Assembly: GCA_934281565.1 (NCBI GenBank)
Contig: CAKQXI010000053.1
Span: 1-13,439, forward strand
Source: an uncultured Prevotella sp.
GTDB taxonomy: Bacteria > Bacteroidota > Bacteroidia > Bacteroidales > Bacteroidaceae
DNA length: 13,439 bases
Reading direction: 5' to 3'
Shown here: piece after piece, positions 1 to 7,235 of the stretch
How the letters are laid out: every line of letters starts with the position of its first letter
Position numbering within the stretch: position 1 is the first letter of the stretch
Notes under the pieces: generated by a model
Told to the model about the DNA's origin: nothing
Seen by the model: only the letters and a program-made list of their open reading frames with translations
Databases searched by the model: none
Made by a program: the position numbers and the translations under genes

Positions 1-56
1 CTAACTTTTCTTCTGAAACAGGTACGATTGAAGACTGGAAAGTTGAACAGAAATAA
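1..56 (+). CDS. 3' end of an unidentified gene (partial)
   Basis: Reading from base 3, the plus strand gives 17 codons ending in TAA at 54-56. The peptide ends ETGTIEDWKVEQK, which looks like ordinary protein sequence; the other two plus frames give less natural peptides or an immediate stop. The gene starts outside the window and converges on the DUF4249 gene, leaving 54 bases (57-110) in which I see no clear terminator hairpin. Too little is present to name a product. The call rests on composition and reading frame only. Confidence 0.45.
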   Translation, partial: NFSSETGTIEDWKVEQK

Positions 57-110
57 ACGCTAAACTATTTCCTTGCCTAACAACCAGTCCAGTGCATTTC
101 ATTTTTCTGC

Positions 111-965
111 CTATTCAACTATAAATACCTCATAGAATGTAGAGCCATAGCCACACCAATAGCCCAAAGCCCCTTTAACATTCGACTTAAGATTGGTATT
201 GACAGGCATCAGGGGAACACGCGACAAAGCTATCAAATCCTCAAAACTACGCCAAAAATCATACGACTCATCATTCAATGTAGAAAACTTAACCTTTACT
301 ATTCCAAAACGTCTGAAAAATGGAGTATGCTTCTTCAGATTATAGTATCCTCGTTTTACTGAAATCCTATTGTCCGAGCCTATCATACCTTTATCCAACA
401 AACCAAGCTCTGCCGAATGATATTCCGTTTGCTCACCATCCACAGCATCTTCCACCATGGTAAAAAGCTTGCAACGTTCCTTACAAGTTGTATAAGCATA
501 CAGTTGATAAAAACCATCCATATCAGTAGGTTCCACCTTAAAAGAGTCTATTTTCGCTGGTGCAGGAATTGTTGTCTTTGCTTCTGCCAAGATGCCATCT
601 GGTGTCTCCACCATCAGCTTATATTCCTTACCTACCTCTCCCCGCATATCATAAGTAGTATATACGAATGGAGGGAAATAATCCTTATCATACCTGCCAA
701 CCATCACTTCTGTCTTTTCTCCATCCGAGATGGACACTTTCGCCCATCGCTCAACATAACGTGAGAGGCTGTCTAATTGAAATTCATCAGTATTCAAGGC
801 TACCGTTCTCGTCAATTTTACCACTGGGTGCTCACCTGCATCTATCCATCCCTCCACAACTAATTGCGAATGATTGGAAGTAGAAACATCTTGGCTACAA
901 CTGCTCACGACATATGCCATCATCAGACAAAACAAAATATTGATATAATGGAAATTCCTCATCAT
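111..965 (-). CDS. DUF4249 family lipoprotein, partner of the TonB-dependent receptor
   Basis: The 284-residue product starts with a lipoprotein signal peptide whose lipobox is V20-S21-S22-C23, so it should be lipidated at C23 and sit in the outer membrane. Family marks seen are the N-terminal LVVEGWIDAG block (35-44), a beta-sandwich-like segment with GKEYKLMVETPDG (112-124) and an IPAP stretch (133-136), and the C-terminal NVKGALGYWCGYGS block (262-275). These fit DUF4249 proteins, which in Bacteroidetes are typically encoded next to a TonB-dependent receptor. Here the receptor stop is 7 bases upstream, so the two genes are probably co-transcribed and perhaps translationally coupled. The start has two ATGs in a row (963-965 and 960-962); either could be used. 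The biochemical role of DUF4249 is not established. A surface role helping the receptor is inferred from the gene order. Confidence 0.85.
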   Translation of the reverse strand: MMRNFHYINILFCLMMAYVVSSCSQDVSTSNHSQLVVEGWIDAGEHPVVKLTRTVALNTDEFQLDSLSRYVERWAKVSISDGEKTEVMVGRYDKDYFPPFVYTTYDMRGEVGKEYKLMVETPDGILAEAKTTIPAPAKIDSFKVEPTDMDGFYQLYAYTTCKERCKLFTMVEDAVDGEQTEYHSAELGLLDKGMIGSDNRISVKRGYYNLKKHTPFFRRFGIVKVKFSTLNDESYDFWRSFEDLIALSRVPLMPVNTNLKSNVKGALGYWCGYGSTFYEVFIVE

Positions 966-972
966 AAGACTC

Positions 973-3009
973 TTAGAATTTATAATAATAATTTATAGAT
1001 GGCAACATTGGCATAAAGAAACGAAAGGCACAGTATCTTACATGATCCTTATATACCTTGATGCGATAGAACAAGTCGTTGTTATGCATGGTTACATTAT
1101 ACAGAGAAAAATTTATGCCACTGCGTTTGCTGCCTCGCACAGAGAAGTCATAACTTATCGATAGGTCCAGTCGCATATAAGGATTGACTCTCGCCCCATT
1201 ATGAGGTCCATACTCCGTAACTATATTATTGGCTATAAGATAGGCATAGTTTACATGAGTATAAGGAGTTCCTGAAGCCAATACATAAGTAGCTCCCAAA
1301 TTTATTTTCTTTCCAATCTTATAGGTAGCCACAGCATTAAATTCGTGTATTCTCTCATGGTTGGCGGGATACCAACCTTCATATTGCTCACTATCAAACT
1401 TGCGCCAAGCCCTGCCAAATGAGTAACTCAACCAACCTGTTAGCTTACCTCTCCGCTTCTCCAGCAGCAAGTTGACTCCGTAATTATAGCCTTTTCCATG
1501 CAACAACGAATTATCAAACGAATAAGATGAATACAGAATATCAAAGACATTACTGTTGTTTTCTATCGGATGGTCAAGCCATTTACTATATGTTTCCACA
1601 CTTAACCTGTATTCTTTGTCAAACAACCAAAATTCTCCCTGCAAGGAAGCATTATAAGCATATTGCGGACGATGACTGGCATCAACAGAAGCCCAAAACT
1701 CTATAGGAAGACCTGCTGAAGAAAAACCTGTCTGAAACAGATATTGATGATGAATACCAAGATTAAGAGTTAGCTTACTGGACGAAGCAACATCCCAATG
1801 CATCCTAAAATTAGGCATCACGCCATAGTAAGTTGCCTGTCGATGATAAGCAGCGAACCGAGTACCAACTTCCATGGAAAACTTAGCAGACAAAGGTTGC
1901 GAGTATTGCACATAAGCACTTGCCTCCAATGCTTCTTGCTTCTTTATTTCTGGAAGATAATTGGCAAAACTACCTGTCAAATCAATGTTTTGTGGCATCA
2001 ATTCATGGCGTATCAGGTCGGTTCCTAAATTCCATCTGCCAACGGTAAGTTGCCCTTTATAGCCTATATCATAAATATAAGAACGTACACCTACATTAAA
2101 AGATTGTTCATCAATATTCATACGGCAGGCATAGCGTGTAAAATACACCATTTGTTCTGATGATAGTTTTTTATGTCTCAAATACCAATGCAAGGCTGCC
2201 ATCGTATTATCCCATTTCAATGTTGCATCAAGACCATAACCATCTTGCATCCATTTCATTTTATCATAGCCCCAATAAGCCTCTGCTTTCAAGACATTCG
2301 ATTCATTTAGCTGTGTGATATAAGAAAGATTATAATCGGAGAAATCATAACAAACATGATCGTCATCTATCTCCAACCACCTGGAATACAAAAGATTGAG
2401 ATAAGCAGCACGGGCAGACAACAACAAAAGAGAACGCTTGCCAACAGGCATTTTCAAAGTAGCTTGAGATGACATTGGACCAACCGAAAGCTCACCATGT
2501 GTCGCCTCGAGTGCCAAACTATCCTCATGCAAAAGCCATACTGGGGTACACATATCAATATTACCTCCCAACCGATTAGGGAAAGATGCAGACATAGAAG
2601 ACTTTACCAAACTCATATTTGAGAAATGCCCAGCATTGAAAATAGAGAAGAAGCCTAACAAATGAGCTGCATTATAAATAGGTACACCTCCCAAGGAGAC
2701 ATAATTGTGGGAATTATCACAACCTTGAATATGTAGACCAGCATCATACTCCGAATTCGTCTGGACACCAGGGAGCAACTGTACATAATGCACAGGATCA
2801 GCATTGCCCAAGATACGAGGCATATCGTCCATCATCTTCATGTCGATAATGCTAACACCATCCATTTCCCTAAGATTGGAACGAAGTCGCTTCCCTTTGA
2901 TTTCTACACCTACAAGTTGATGACTTTTAAGTGTGTCGGCAACTTCAGCCGACACACTCTCTTGTAAACTTAACATTCCACAAATTAATATGGAAAATAC
3001 CTTTCTCAC
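973..3009 (-). CDS. TonB-dependent outer membrane receptor, short form
   Basis: About 678 residues. A signal peptide ends near VSA (residues 19-21). A short segment with a TonB-box-like VGVEIKG follows, then the plug domain (about 48-155) with QLLPGVQ, LHIQG and LGGVPIYNAAHLLG. The rest is a predicted beta barrel rich in aromatic and alternating strands, ending in a C-terminal Phe as outer-membrane barrels do. The carboxypeptidase-regulatory-like N-terminal domain common in Bacteroidetes receptors is absent, and no SusD partner is visible, so this is not a classical SusCD pair. No in-frame ATG exists at the start. TTG at 3015 or GTG at 3009 are the options. I chose GTG because an AGGA sits six bases upstream and the product then starts with a basic MRKVFSIL. 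The gene lies 8 bases after the upstream lipoprotein gene and 7 before DUF4249. The substrate is unknown. Confidence 0.9.
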   Translation of the reverse strand: MRKVFSILICGMLSLQESVSAEVADTLKSHQLVGVEIKGKRLRSNLREMDGVSIIDMKMMDDMPRILGNADPVHYVQLLPGVQTNSEYDAGLHIQGCDNSHNYVSLGGVPIYNAAHLLGFFSIFNAGHFSNMSLVKSSMSASFPNRLGGNIDMCTPVWLLHEDSLALEATHGELSVGPMSSQATLKMPVGKRSLLLLSARAAYLNLLYSRWLEIDDDHVCYDFSDYNLSYITQLNESNVLKAEAYWGYDKMKWMQDGYGLDATLKWDNTMAALHWYLRHKKLSSEQMVYFTRYACRMNIDEQSFNVGVRSYIYDIGYKGQLTVGRWNLGTDLIRHELMPQNIDLTGSFANYLPEIKKQEALEASAYVQYSQPLSAKFSMEVGTRFAAYHRQATYYGVMPNFRMHWDVASSSKLTLNLGIHHQYLFQTGFSSAGLPIEFWASVDASHRPQYAYNASLQGEFWLFDKEYRLSVETYSKWLDHPIENNSNVFDILYSSYSFDNSLLHGKGYNYGVNLLLEKRRGKLTGWLSYSFGRAWRKFDSEQYEGWYPANHERIHEFNAVATYKIGKKINLGATYVLASGTPYTHVNYAYLIANNIVTEYGPHNGARVNPYMRLDLSISYDFSVRGSKRSGINFSLYNVTMHNNDLFYRIKVYKDHVRYCAFRFFMPMLPSINYYYKF

Positions 3010-3017
3010 TATCAATC

Positions 3018-4268
3018 CTATTCAAACATTTTAACAAAATCATCCACGATACTCTGTACCTTGTCGACTACGCCCTTGAAAGAATTTTCATTGAAATAAT
3101 CTGAATAAGAATACTTTGACTCATCTGTAAACTCCAACCACAACTCTGGAGACCAATATTTGTAATTACCGCTACCACTTTCTACAGCAGCAAGATAAAC
3201 CTTAGCATTAGCTTGGGCACTATTATTGACATAAAGCTTGGCATCAATCAGCTTATTAGCATTATCCAGACATTGTTTAAACTGTGTTTCATTTTTATCA
3301 TTATCCATAGCTTTTTTCACATTCTCGATAAGCATACTTACATCACTAACTGTTGCCACGACCTTTGCCTTGCCCAAAATATCTACCGTAACATTGGCAT
3401 TTCCATAACTTCCTTTCAACTCGTTATCTATATTACCAGTAGCATTAGCAGAAACAGAAATCAATGTCTCATCATTCTTAGAGATTGTGGCATTGGCTTC
3501 GGCTGACTTACCTGCATTGAAAGCAACTTTAGAAACCACCACCTTGTAAGCTCCAATCTGAGCATTGGAAGTAATTTCAACTTCATCCTTAGTCAAATCT
3601 ACCTCTTTTCCTGTCTTCACATTAGAGGTTATAGATACAGAAGATCTAACTTCGCCATTACGAGTCAAGGTAGCATCAATTTGCTTAGGAAGCATAAAAC
3701 GATACTCATAACGATATTTCACAGATGTTCCGCTATTGTAATCATAACGCCAGTATTCATTATCAAACACATCGTGATGAATTTCCGTACCATCTGCACT
3801 TGCCTTTAAAGTCAACAAGCATTTATTGTTGTCCTTGTCGGCAAATGAGAAAGAAAGATGATCACCACCCTTCTTGGTTTGCTTCCAAACACCATTTTGT
3901 AGCTCAAACTCTCCTACAAAGTTAGCTGCCTTGATAAGATATTTGTATTCCGTGTCACTAGTAGAAACCTCACAAGCTTTACCACAGGCTTCAAACCACT
4001 CTGACACAGCATCGCTCTTGGCATATTTTATGCCATTTAACATAGAACTAAACTCATTAAAGTCACTTGCATTGATCTTACCCAGCAACTCTTGGGCTGT
4101 AGACTCTAAACTTTGCTTGACCTCTGCTGCCGTCAACTCTTTTGTTTCTGAGCCACCACCAGTACCAGGATTGTCCTCATTATTGTCACTGCTACTGCTA
4201 CAAGAAACGGTAAAAAACGCCAATGCCATTGACAAAAATGATGTCAATAAAATCTTTCTTTTTCTCAT
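3018..4268 (-). CDS. surface-type lipoprotein of unknown family, first gene of the receptor operon
   Basis: I do not recognise the family. From the ATG at 4266-4268 the product has 416 residues: a basic start (MRKRKILL), a hydrophobic segment, and a lipobox TVSC with the lipid Cys at residue 23. A Ser/Asp/Asn/Gly-rich linker follows (SSSSDNNEDN, then GTGGGS). Acidic residues just after the Cys resemble the surface-export signal of Bacteroidetes lipoproteins. The body has a helical-looking N-terminal part (about 45-110), a central part rich in predicted beta strands (about 115-305) with Tyr-rich and Asn/Ala/Thr-rich stretches, and a C-terminal helical part with Tyr/Trp clusters (about 310-416). 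A GTG at 4292 would add eight residues with no apparent use, so I prefer 4268. The gene precedes the TonB-dependent receptor by a few bases, so a role in capturing or binding its substrate is plausible but inferred. Confidence 0.8.
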   Translation of the reverse strand: MRKRKILLTSFLSMALAFFTVSCSSSSDNNEDNPGTGGGSETKELTAAEVKQSLESTAQELLGKINASDFNEFSSMLNGIKYAKSDAVSEWFEACGKACEVSTSDTEYKYLIKAANFVGEFELQNGVWKQTKKGGDHLSFSFADKDNNKCLLTLKASADGTEIHHDVFDNEYWRYDYNSGTSVKYRYEYRFMLPKQIDATLTRNGEVRSSVSITSNVKTGKEVDLTKDEVEITSNAQIGAYKVVVSKVAFNAGKSAEANATISKNDETLISVSANATGNIDNELKGSYGNANVTVDILGKAKVVATVSDVSMLIENVKKAMDNDKNETQFKQCLDNANKLIDAKLYVNNSAQANAKVYLAAVESGSGNYKYWSPELWLEFTDESKYSYSDYFNENSFKGVVDKVQSIVDDFVKMFE

Positions 4269-4365
4269 ATTTAATTTAACAATTGTGTCCACTTATCTCC
4301 CATCGTGGACGATTATTTATTTTACACACTTCTATCTTGGGAGAAGGATAGCTATATCTATATAC

Positions 4366-4373
4366 CAAAACTA
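4366..4373 (-). promoter_or_regulatory. possible promoter -7 element for the lipoprotein/receptor operon
   Basis: The minus strand reads TAGTTTTG, a perfect match to the Bacteroidetes -7 consensus TAnnTTTG, about 95 bases before the chosen start at 4268. A TTTG upstream lies only 13 bases away, closer than the usual 19-21, so the -33 element is unconvincing. The operon could instead be transcribed from the stronger promoter at 4845-4852 through the structured RNA region. Confidence 0.35.
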
Positions 4374-4465
4374 TACAAATGGTAAACAAAGGTCAGACAC
4401 TTTTTTCATTTTTTCTCCATAGCTTCCCTAATCCCAGTGAGTAAGCGAATAAATTAAACATGAAA

Positions 4466-4552
4466 GCGTGGGATCTTACCTGTTACTCGTCCCACGAACT
4501 GAGGCTCTGGCATCGCCCATCTTGTCGAAACGAGCAACGTCGAAGCCCACGC
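4466..4552 (-). other. compact 87-nt nested hairpin domain at the 3' part of the RNA region
   Basis: On the minus strand a 7-bp stem (GCGTGGG with CCCACGC) encloses an asymmetric internal loop of 7 and 9 bases, then a 9-bp stem (GTTGCTCGT with ACGAGTAAC, one G-U), then an apical part of 39 bases that can form a small GGGC/GCCU helix. The 3' side is followed by TTTCATGTTTAATTTATT, a U-rich tail that could mark a transcript end. Local GC content is higher than in the surrounding intergenic DNA, as often seen for structured RNA in AT-rich genomes. Confidence 0.5.
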
Positions 4553-4615
4553 CGATATGGATACACTACCCCTTTATTAATACAAGACACCTTGCACCAT
4601 GCAATATGCCATACC

Positions 4616-4646
4616 AATAAAAGGGATGCGCAAATAAACACATCCC
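4616..4646 (-). terminator. possible intrinsic terminator inside the RNA region
   Basis: The minus strand forms GGGATGTG-loop-CGCATCCC (8 bp with one G-U, 8-base loop) followed directly by TTTTATT. This is the shape of a rho-independent terminator, although the U-tract is short and interrupted. If it acts, the RNA from the promoter at 4845-4852 would be about 220 nt. The three C's and the T-run also pair in an alternative 10-bp helix with 4569-4578, so termination and the alternative fold may exclude each other. Confidence 0.35.
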
Positions 4647-4844
4647 GAGGGCATCTACCGCTGCAATGTCTTTGACAAGATTTGAAACTGCCAGATTTCA
4701 GTTCGCCAAGAACAAAGCGTCAAGTAAACGCTCATAATATGTTACGATACCTTATCCCTCCCAATACCCGTCTCGGCTATGAATACACTTGAAAAGCATC
4801 TTCTGAAACCTCAACACGGCGTGAGCGGAAACGGTATCTGGCTG

Positions 4845-4852
4845 CAAAGGTA
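4845..4852 (-). promoter_or_regulatory. Bacteroidetes-type promoter -7 element of the RNA candidate
   Basis: The minus strand reads TACCTTTG, followed by C, a perfect TAnnTTTG match. Transcription should begin near 4838-4840, exactly where the first helix of the RNA candidate starts. A TTTG at the usual -33 distance is not present; the spacer is very T-rich. It lies about 55 bases after the mutY stop, on the same strand. Confidence 0.65.
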
Positions 4853-4885
4853 ACAAAAAAACAAATAACTCGTATCATTTTGGCG

Positions 4886-4902
4886 GAATATTTTTAATAT
4901 TC
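4886..4902. repeat. AT-rich perfect inverted repeat between mutY and the RNA promoter
   Basis: GAATATT-TTT-AATATTC is a 7-bp perfect dyad with a 3-base spacer. It lies 6-22 bases after the mutY stop and just upstream of the promoter at 4845-4852. No T-tract follows on the minus strand, so a terminator is doubtful. It could be a protein-binding site or a weak 3' end hairpin for the mutY transcript. Confidence 0.35.
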
Positions 4903-4907
4903 TTGCC

Positions 4908-5981
4908 TTAGTCCGTTACCATTCCCAACATGATTTCTATCAGTCTTGGAACACCATACTGCTCTATGTCACTCTCTTGAATCCAAATATAATCATCGGA
5001 TAACTGGGGGCGTTGGTCTGTCTCCAAGAGATAGAAGTCGGATAAGAGGATGCGATGGGTCAGAACGTGCCTCACATCCTTGGCAAGGAGAGAAAAACTA
5101 TACGACGAAGCCGTGAAATCGGAAAGGTGTAACAGCTTTATGATTTCTGGTATCGAAGCAGAAGCCTCATCCTCATGGATAGAGGCATTGAATGGTTCCC
5201 AAAGACCTTGCCATATATCACCCTCACCTCGACGATGGATAGCAATATAACCATTACACCTTATATATATGTAAGTAAGATGACGTGTCTTCACTTTCAA
5301 GGTTTTAAGTTTGACGGGAAGCTCATCCACCTTACCACTTCGCAAAGCCACACAAGTCTCGGATAGTGGACAAAGCAAGCACTTAGGTGATTGGGGCGTG
5401 CATTGGATAGCACCGAAATCCATCATACCTTGATTATAAGCAGAAGCCTCATTGATGGGCAACAACGATTGTGTCAATGCCATGAACTCCTTCTTTCCCT
5501 GTGTAGTATTGATAGGTGTATCAATGCCAAAATAGCGAGAAAGCACCCGATAGACATTACCGTCCAACACAGCCGCAGGTATCCCAAATGCAATGGAACC
5601 AATAGCCGCAGCCGTGTAATCCCCCACTCCTTTCAGAGCCTTGATGCCATCAAGCGTATCAGGGAACTTACCTAAAGCTACAATCTGTTTAGCAGCAGCA
5701 TGGAGGTTTCTCGCACGACTATAATATCCCAATCCCTGCCATAGCTTCAAGACATCATCTTCACTTGCCGCAGCTAAGTCATTGACCGTAGGATATTGGC
5801 TCATGAACCGTTCCCAATACTCCCAACCTTGTGCAATGCGAGTCTGTTGCATAATAATCTCACTCAACCATATTGCATACGCATCATGAGTTTCTCGCCA
5901 AGGCAAAGCCCTGCCGTTCTCCCGAAACCAAGAAATTATTATATTAGCAAACTCCATCCCACTTTTTACCTTTAAAATCAT
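4908..5981 (-). CDS. mutY: A/G-specific adenine DNA glycosylase MutY
   Basis: The 357-residue product removes adenine mispaired with 8-oxoguanine or guanine in base-excision repair. Seen: the N-terminal glycosylase fold with LPWR (26-29) and catalytic Glu41 in SEIIMQQTR; the helix-hairpin-helix LKGVGDYTAAAI (116-127); catalytic Asp140 in LDGNVYR; and a complete 4Fe-4S cluster motif C194-x6-C201-x2-C204-x5-C210. The C-terminal NUDIX-like 8-oxoG-recognition domain (about 232-350) contains LTH at 307-309, matching the FSH-type recognition loop. Length is normal for the family. The ATG overlaps the mscS stop as ATGA (5978-5981), suggesting translational coupling. An internal ATG at 5957 (residue 9, MEFANIII) is an alternative start close to the usual family start. 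All key residues are present, so the gene looks functional. Confidence 0.97.
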   Translation of the reverse strand: MILKVKSGMEFANIIISWFRENGRALPWRETHDAYAIWLSEIIMQQTRIAQGWEYWERFMSQYPTVNDLAAASEDDVLKLWQGLGYYSRARNLHAAAKQIVALGKFPDTLDGIKALKGVGDYTAAAIGSIAFGIPAAVLDGNVYRVLSRYFGIDTPINTTQGKKEFMALTQSLLPINEASAYNQGMMDFGAIQCTPQSPKCLLCPLSETCVALRSGKVDELPVKLKTLKVKTRHLTYIYIRCNGYIAIHRRGEGDIWQGLWEPFNASIHEDEASASIPEIIKLLHLSDFTASSYSFSLLAKDVRHVLTHRILLSDFYLLETDQRPQLSDDYIWIQESDIEQYGVPRLIEIMLGMVTD

Positions 5982-7195
5982 TGTTCAGGATATTGCTGAT
6001 AAATCGTCAGTCCAAACTCTGGGGCAAGTGCATAGACGTGCTCCATGATGTCAGCAAGGATATGCTCATAGTCTACCCACACCTTATCCTTGATGAAGAA
6101 ATAGAACTCCAAAGGCAGTCCACACTGTGTTGCCTCCAAATGGCGAACCATCAAGGTCATCTCCGTATTCACCTCAGGGCGTTCACGCAGATACCTTTCC
6201 ATATACTTGCGGAAAAGGTGCATATTGGTAGGTGCAATGGCTGCAGGAATATCAACATCCTCGCTCTCAGCGACAGACTTCTTGGGCAAGAAAGAATTTT
6301 CCGTGGCAAGGTGCTTCTCCAAGAGGCTTGCTTTCAGGGCATCATCAACCAAGTGAACACTACGGAAATCAAAGTACACCTTTCTGTTCACTCTCCTGCC
6401 ACCACTTTTCTGCATACCTATCCAGTTCTGGAAAGAACCATTTACCAAGGTAGTAGGCGAAATAGTGACAATGGTATTATCGAAGTTGCGCACCTTGACA
6501 GTAGTAAGAGACATTTCCTCCACCACACCGTTGGCATCCACTGACTTCACCGTTATCCAGTCACCCTTATGCAACATATCATTGCTGGTCAATCGGATAC
6601 CAGCACCCAACCCCTCGATAGTGTCCTTGAACACCAACATGAGGATTGCCGATGTAGCACCCAGTCCTGCAAAGAGTGTCATAGGGTTCTTGCCCAAAAG
6701 GATAGCGACAACGATAACTGCAGCAACAAAGAGCATCAAGATGCGAAGCACCCCACAGAAGGTATGGAAATATTGTTGGGCAGAAGTACGACGACTGGAA
6801 TTCTCCAATCCCTTGAACGAAGCGATGAACACCAATGCCGTGCGCACCGACATCACCACGATATAGATACCCGTAGCTCGTTCCAGTATCTCCTTGATGA
6901 TAGGATATTGGAAATAGACCATAGGCATAAGTTTCCATATCACAATGGCTGGCACAATATGGCAAGCCGAAGTGAGCACCTTGCGATTAAGCAGGACATC
7001 ATCCCAAGTCACTTCCGTCTTCGCCGTTATCTTGGCTACGATAGGCACAAGAACCTTTCGGCAAAAGAAGTCGCTCAATATCGCCAAGAGAATGGCGGTG
7101 ACAGTCAGCAATACATGACGGAGCACAAGGACGGCAGGTCCTGTAACACCCATCATCCCTATCATATCTTCTACAAACTTTCTTATTTCCTCCAT
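5978..7195 (-). CDS. MscS family mechanosensitive channel, YbdG-like
   Basis: The 405-residue inner-membrane protein has about five hydrophobic segments (roughly 19-41, 77-97, 106-127, 144-166 and 171-198). The last is the MscS pore-lining region with AGLGATSAILMLVFKD (176-191). The beta domain follows, with GDWITV, a VVEEMSLTTVKVRNFDN block (224-240) and SPTTLVNGSFQNW. The stretch GMQKSGGRRVNRKVYFDF (260-277) and a C-terminal VRHLEAT..GLPLEFYFF segment (350-367) are typical of the larger YbdG/MscM type rather than small MscS. The role is to open under membrane tension and release solutes during osmotic downshock. ATG at 7195 is preceded by AAGG. The stop overlaps mutY by four bases, and dacB lies 88 bases upstream on the same strand. 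All domains are intact. Confidence 0.93.
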   Translation of the reverse strand: MEEIRKFVEDMIGMMGVTGPAVLVLRHVLLTVTAILLAILSDFFCRKVLVPIVAKITAKTEVTWDDVLLNRKVLTSACHIVPAIVIWKLMPMVYFQYPIIKEILERATGIYIVVMSVRTALVFIASFKGLENSSRRTSAQQYFHTFCGVLRILMLFVAAVIVVAILLGKNPMTLFAGLGATSAILMLVFKDTIEGLGAGIRLTSNDMLHKGDWITVKSVDANGVVEEMSLTTVKVRNFDNTIVTISPTTLVNGSFQNWIGMQKSGGRRVNRKVYFDFRSVHLVDDALKASLLEKHLATENSFLPKKSVAESEDVDIPAAIAPTNMHLFRKYMERYLRERPEVNTEMTLMVRHLEATQCGLPLEFYFFIKDKVWVDYEHILADIMEHVYALAPEFGLTIYQQYPEQ

Positions 7196-7235
7196 ATACC
7201 TTGCACTTTATGATTATCCAAATATTATCATTGAA

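Larger units (their letters stand above)
4455..4838 (-). ncRNA. candidate structured non-coding RNA of unknown family (about 380 nt)
   Basis: This gene-free stretch starts about seven bases after a perfect TAnnTTTG promoter. Helices seen on the minus strand: 4833-4838 with 4746-4751 (6 bp, enclosing the 5' domain); 4728-4732 with 4716-4720 (5 bp); 4699-4704 with 4685-4690 (6 bp, one G-U); 4639-4646 with 4623-4630 (8 bp, one G-U); 4616-4625 with 4569-4578 (10 bp, one G-U); 4600-4604 with 4592-4596 (5 bp, 3-base loop); and 4546-4552 with 4466-4472 (7 bp) enclosing 4530-4538 with 4482-4490 (9 bp, one G-U). Each G-U becomes an A-C mismatch on the other strand, which fixes the RNA strand. I see no tmRNA tag or acceptor end, no RNase P core (AGGAAAGUCC) and no SRP GGAAG/AGCA loop. 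A 6S-like or lineage-specific RNA, or a long operon leader, remain possible. The 3' end is uncertain: it may lie near 4613 or near 4455. Confidence 0.5.

Noticed and set aside
973..4268. Classical SusC/SusD glycan-uptake pair
   Set aside because: The receptor lacks the N-terminal extension of SusC and neither neighbouring lipoprotein shows SusD-like helical repeats or length; the downstream gene fits DUF4249 instead.
4477..4563. Short minus-strand frame with a protein-like peptide (IGVGFDVARFDKMGD)
   Set aside because: It has no start codon after the preceding in-frame stop, is under 30 codons, and coincides with a strong nested hairpin, so I take the resemblance to coding sequence as chance or at most a gene relic.
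4460..4675. Plus-strand open frame of 71 codons in the RNA region
   Set aside because: The peptide is low in plausible structure, rich in His, Arg and Cys, has no ribosome site or promoter on that strand, and lies on top of the helices assigned to the minus-strand RNA.
4455..4838. tmRNA, RNase P RNA or SRP RNA
   Set aside because: I looked for a tag frame ending in ALAA and a tRNA-like end, for the AGGAAAGUCC and ACAGAAA cores of RNase P, and for the GGAAG/AGCA loop of SRP RNA, and found none on either strand.
6579..6965. Minus-strand 128-codon frame inside the channel gene
   Set aside because: It is in another frame of the well-supported MscS gene, has a Cys/Tyr/Gly-rich peptide typical of shadow frames, and no independent signal.
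5981..7213. Long plus-strand frames opposite mscS
   Set aside because: They are His/Arg/Gln-rich antisense shadows of the channel gene with no family resemblance.
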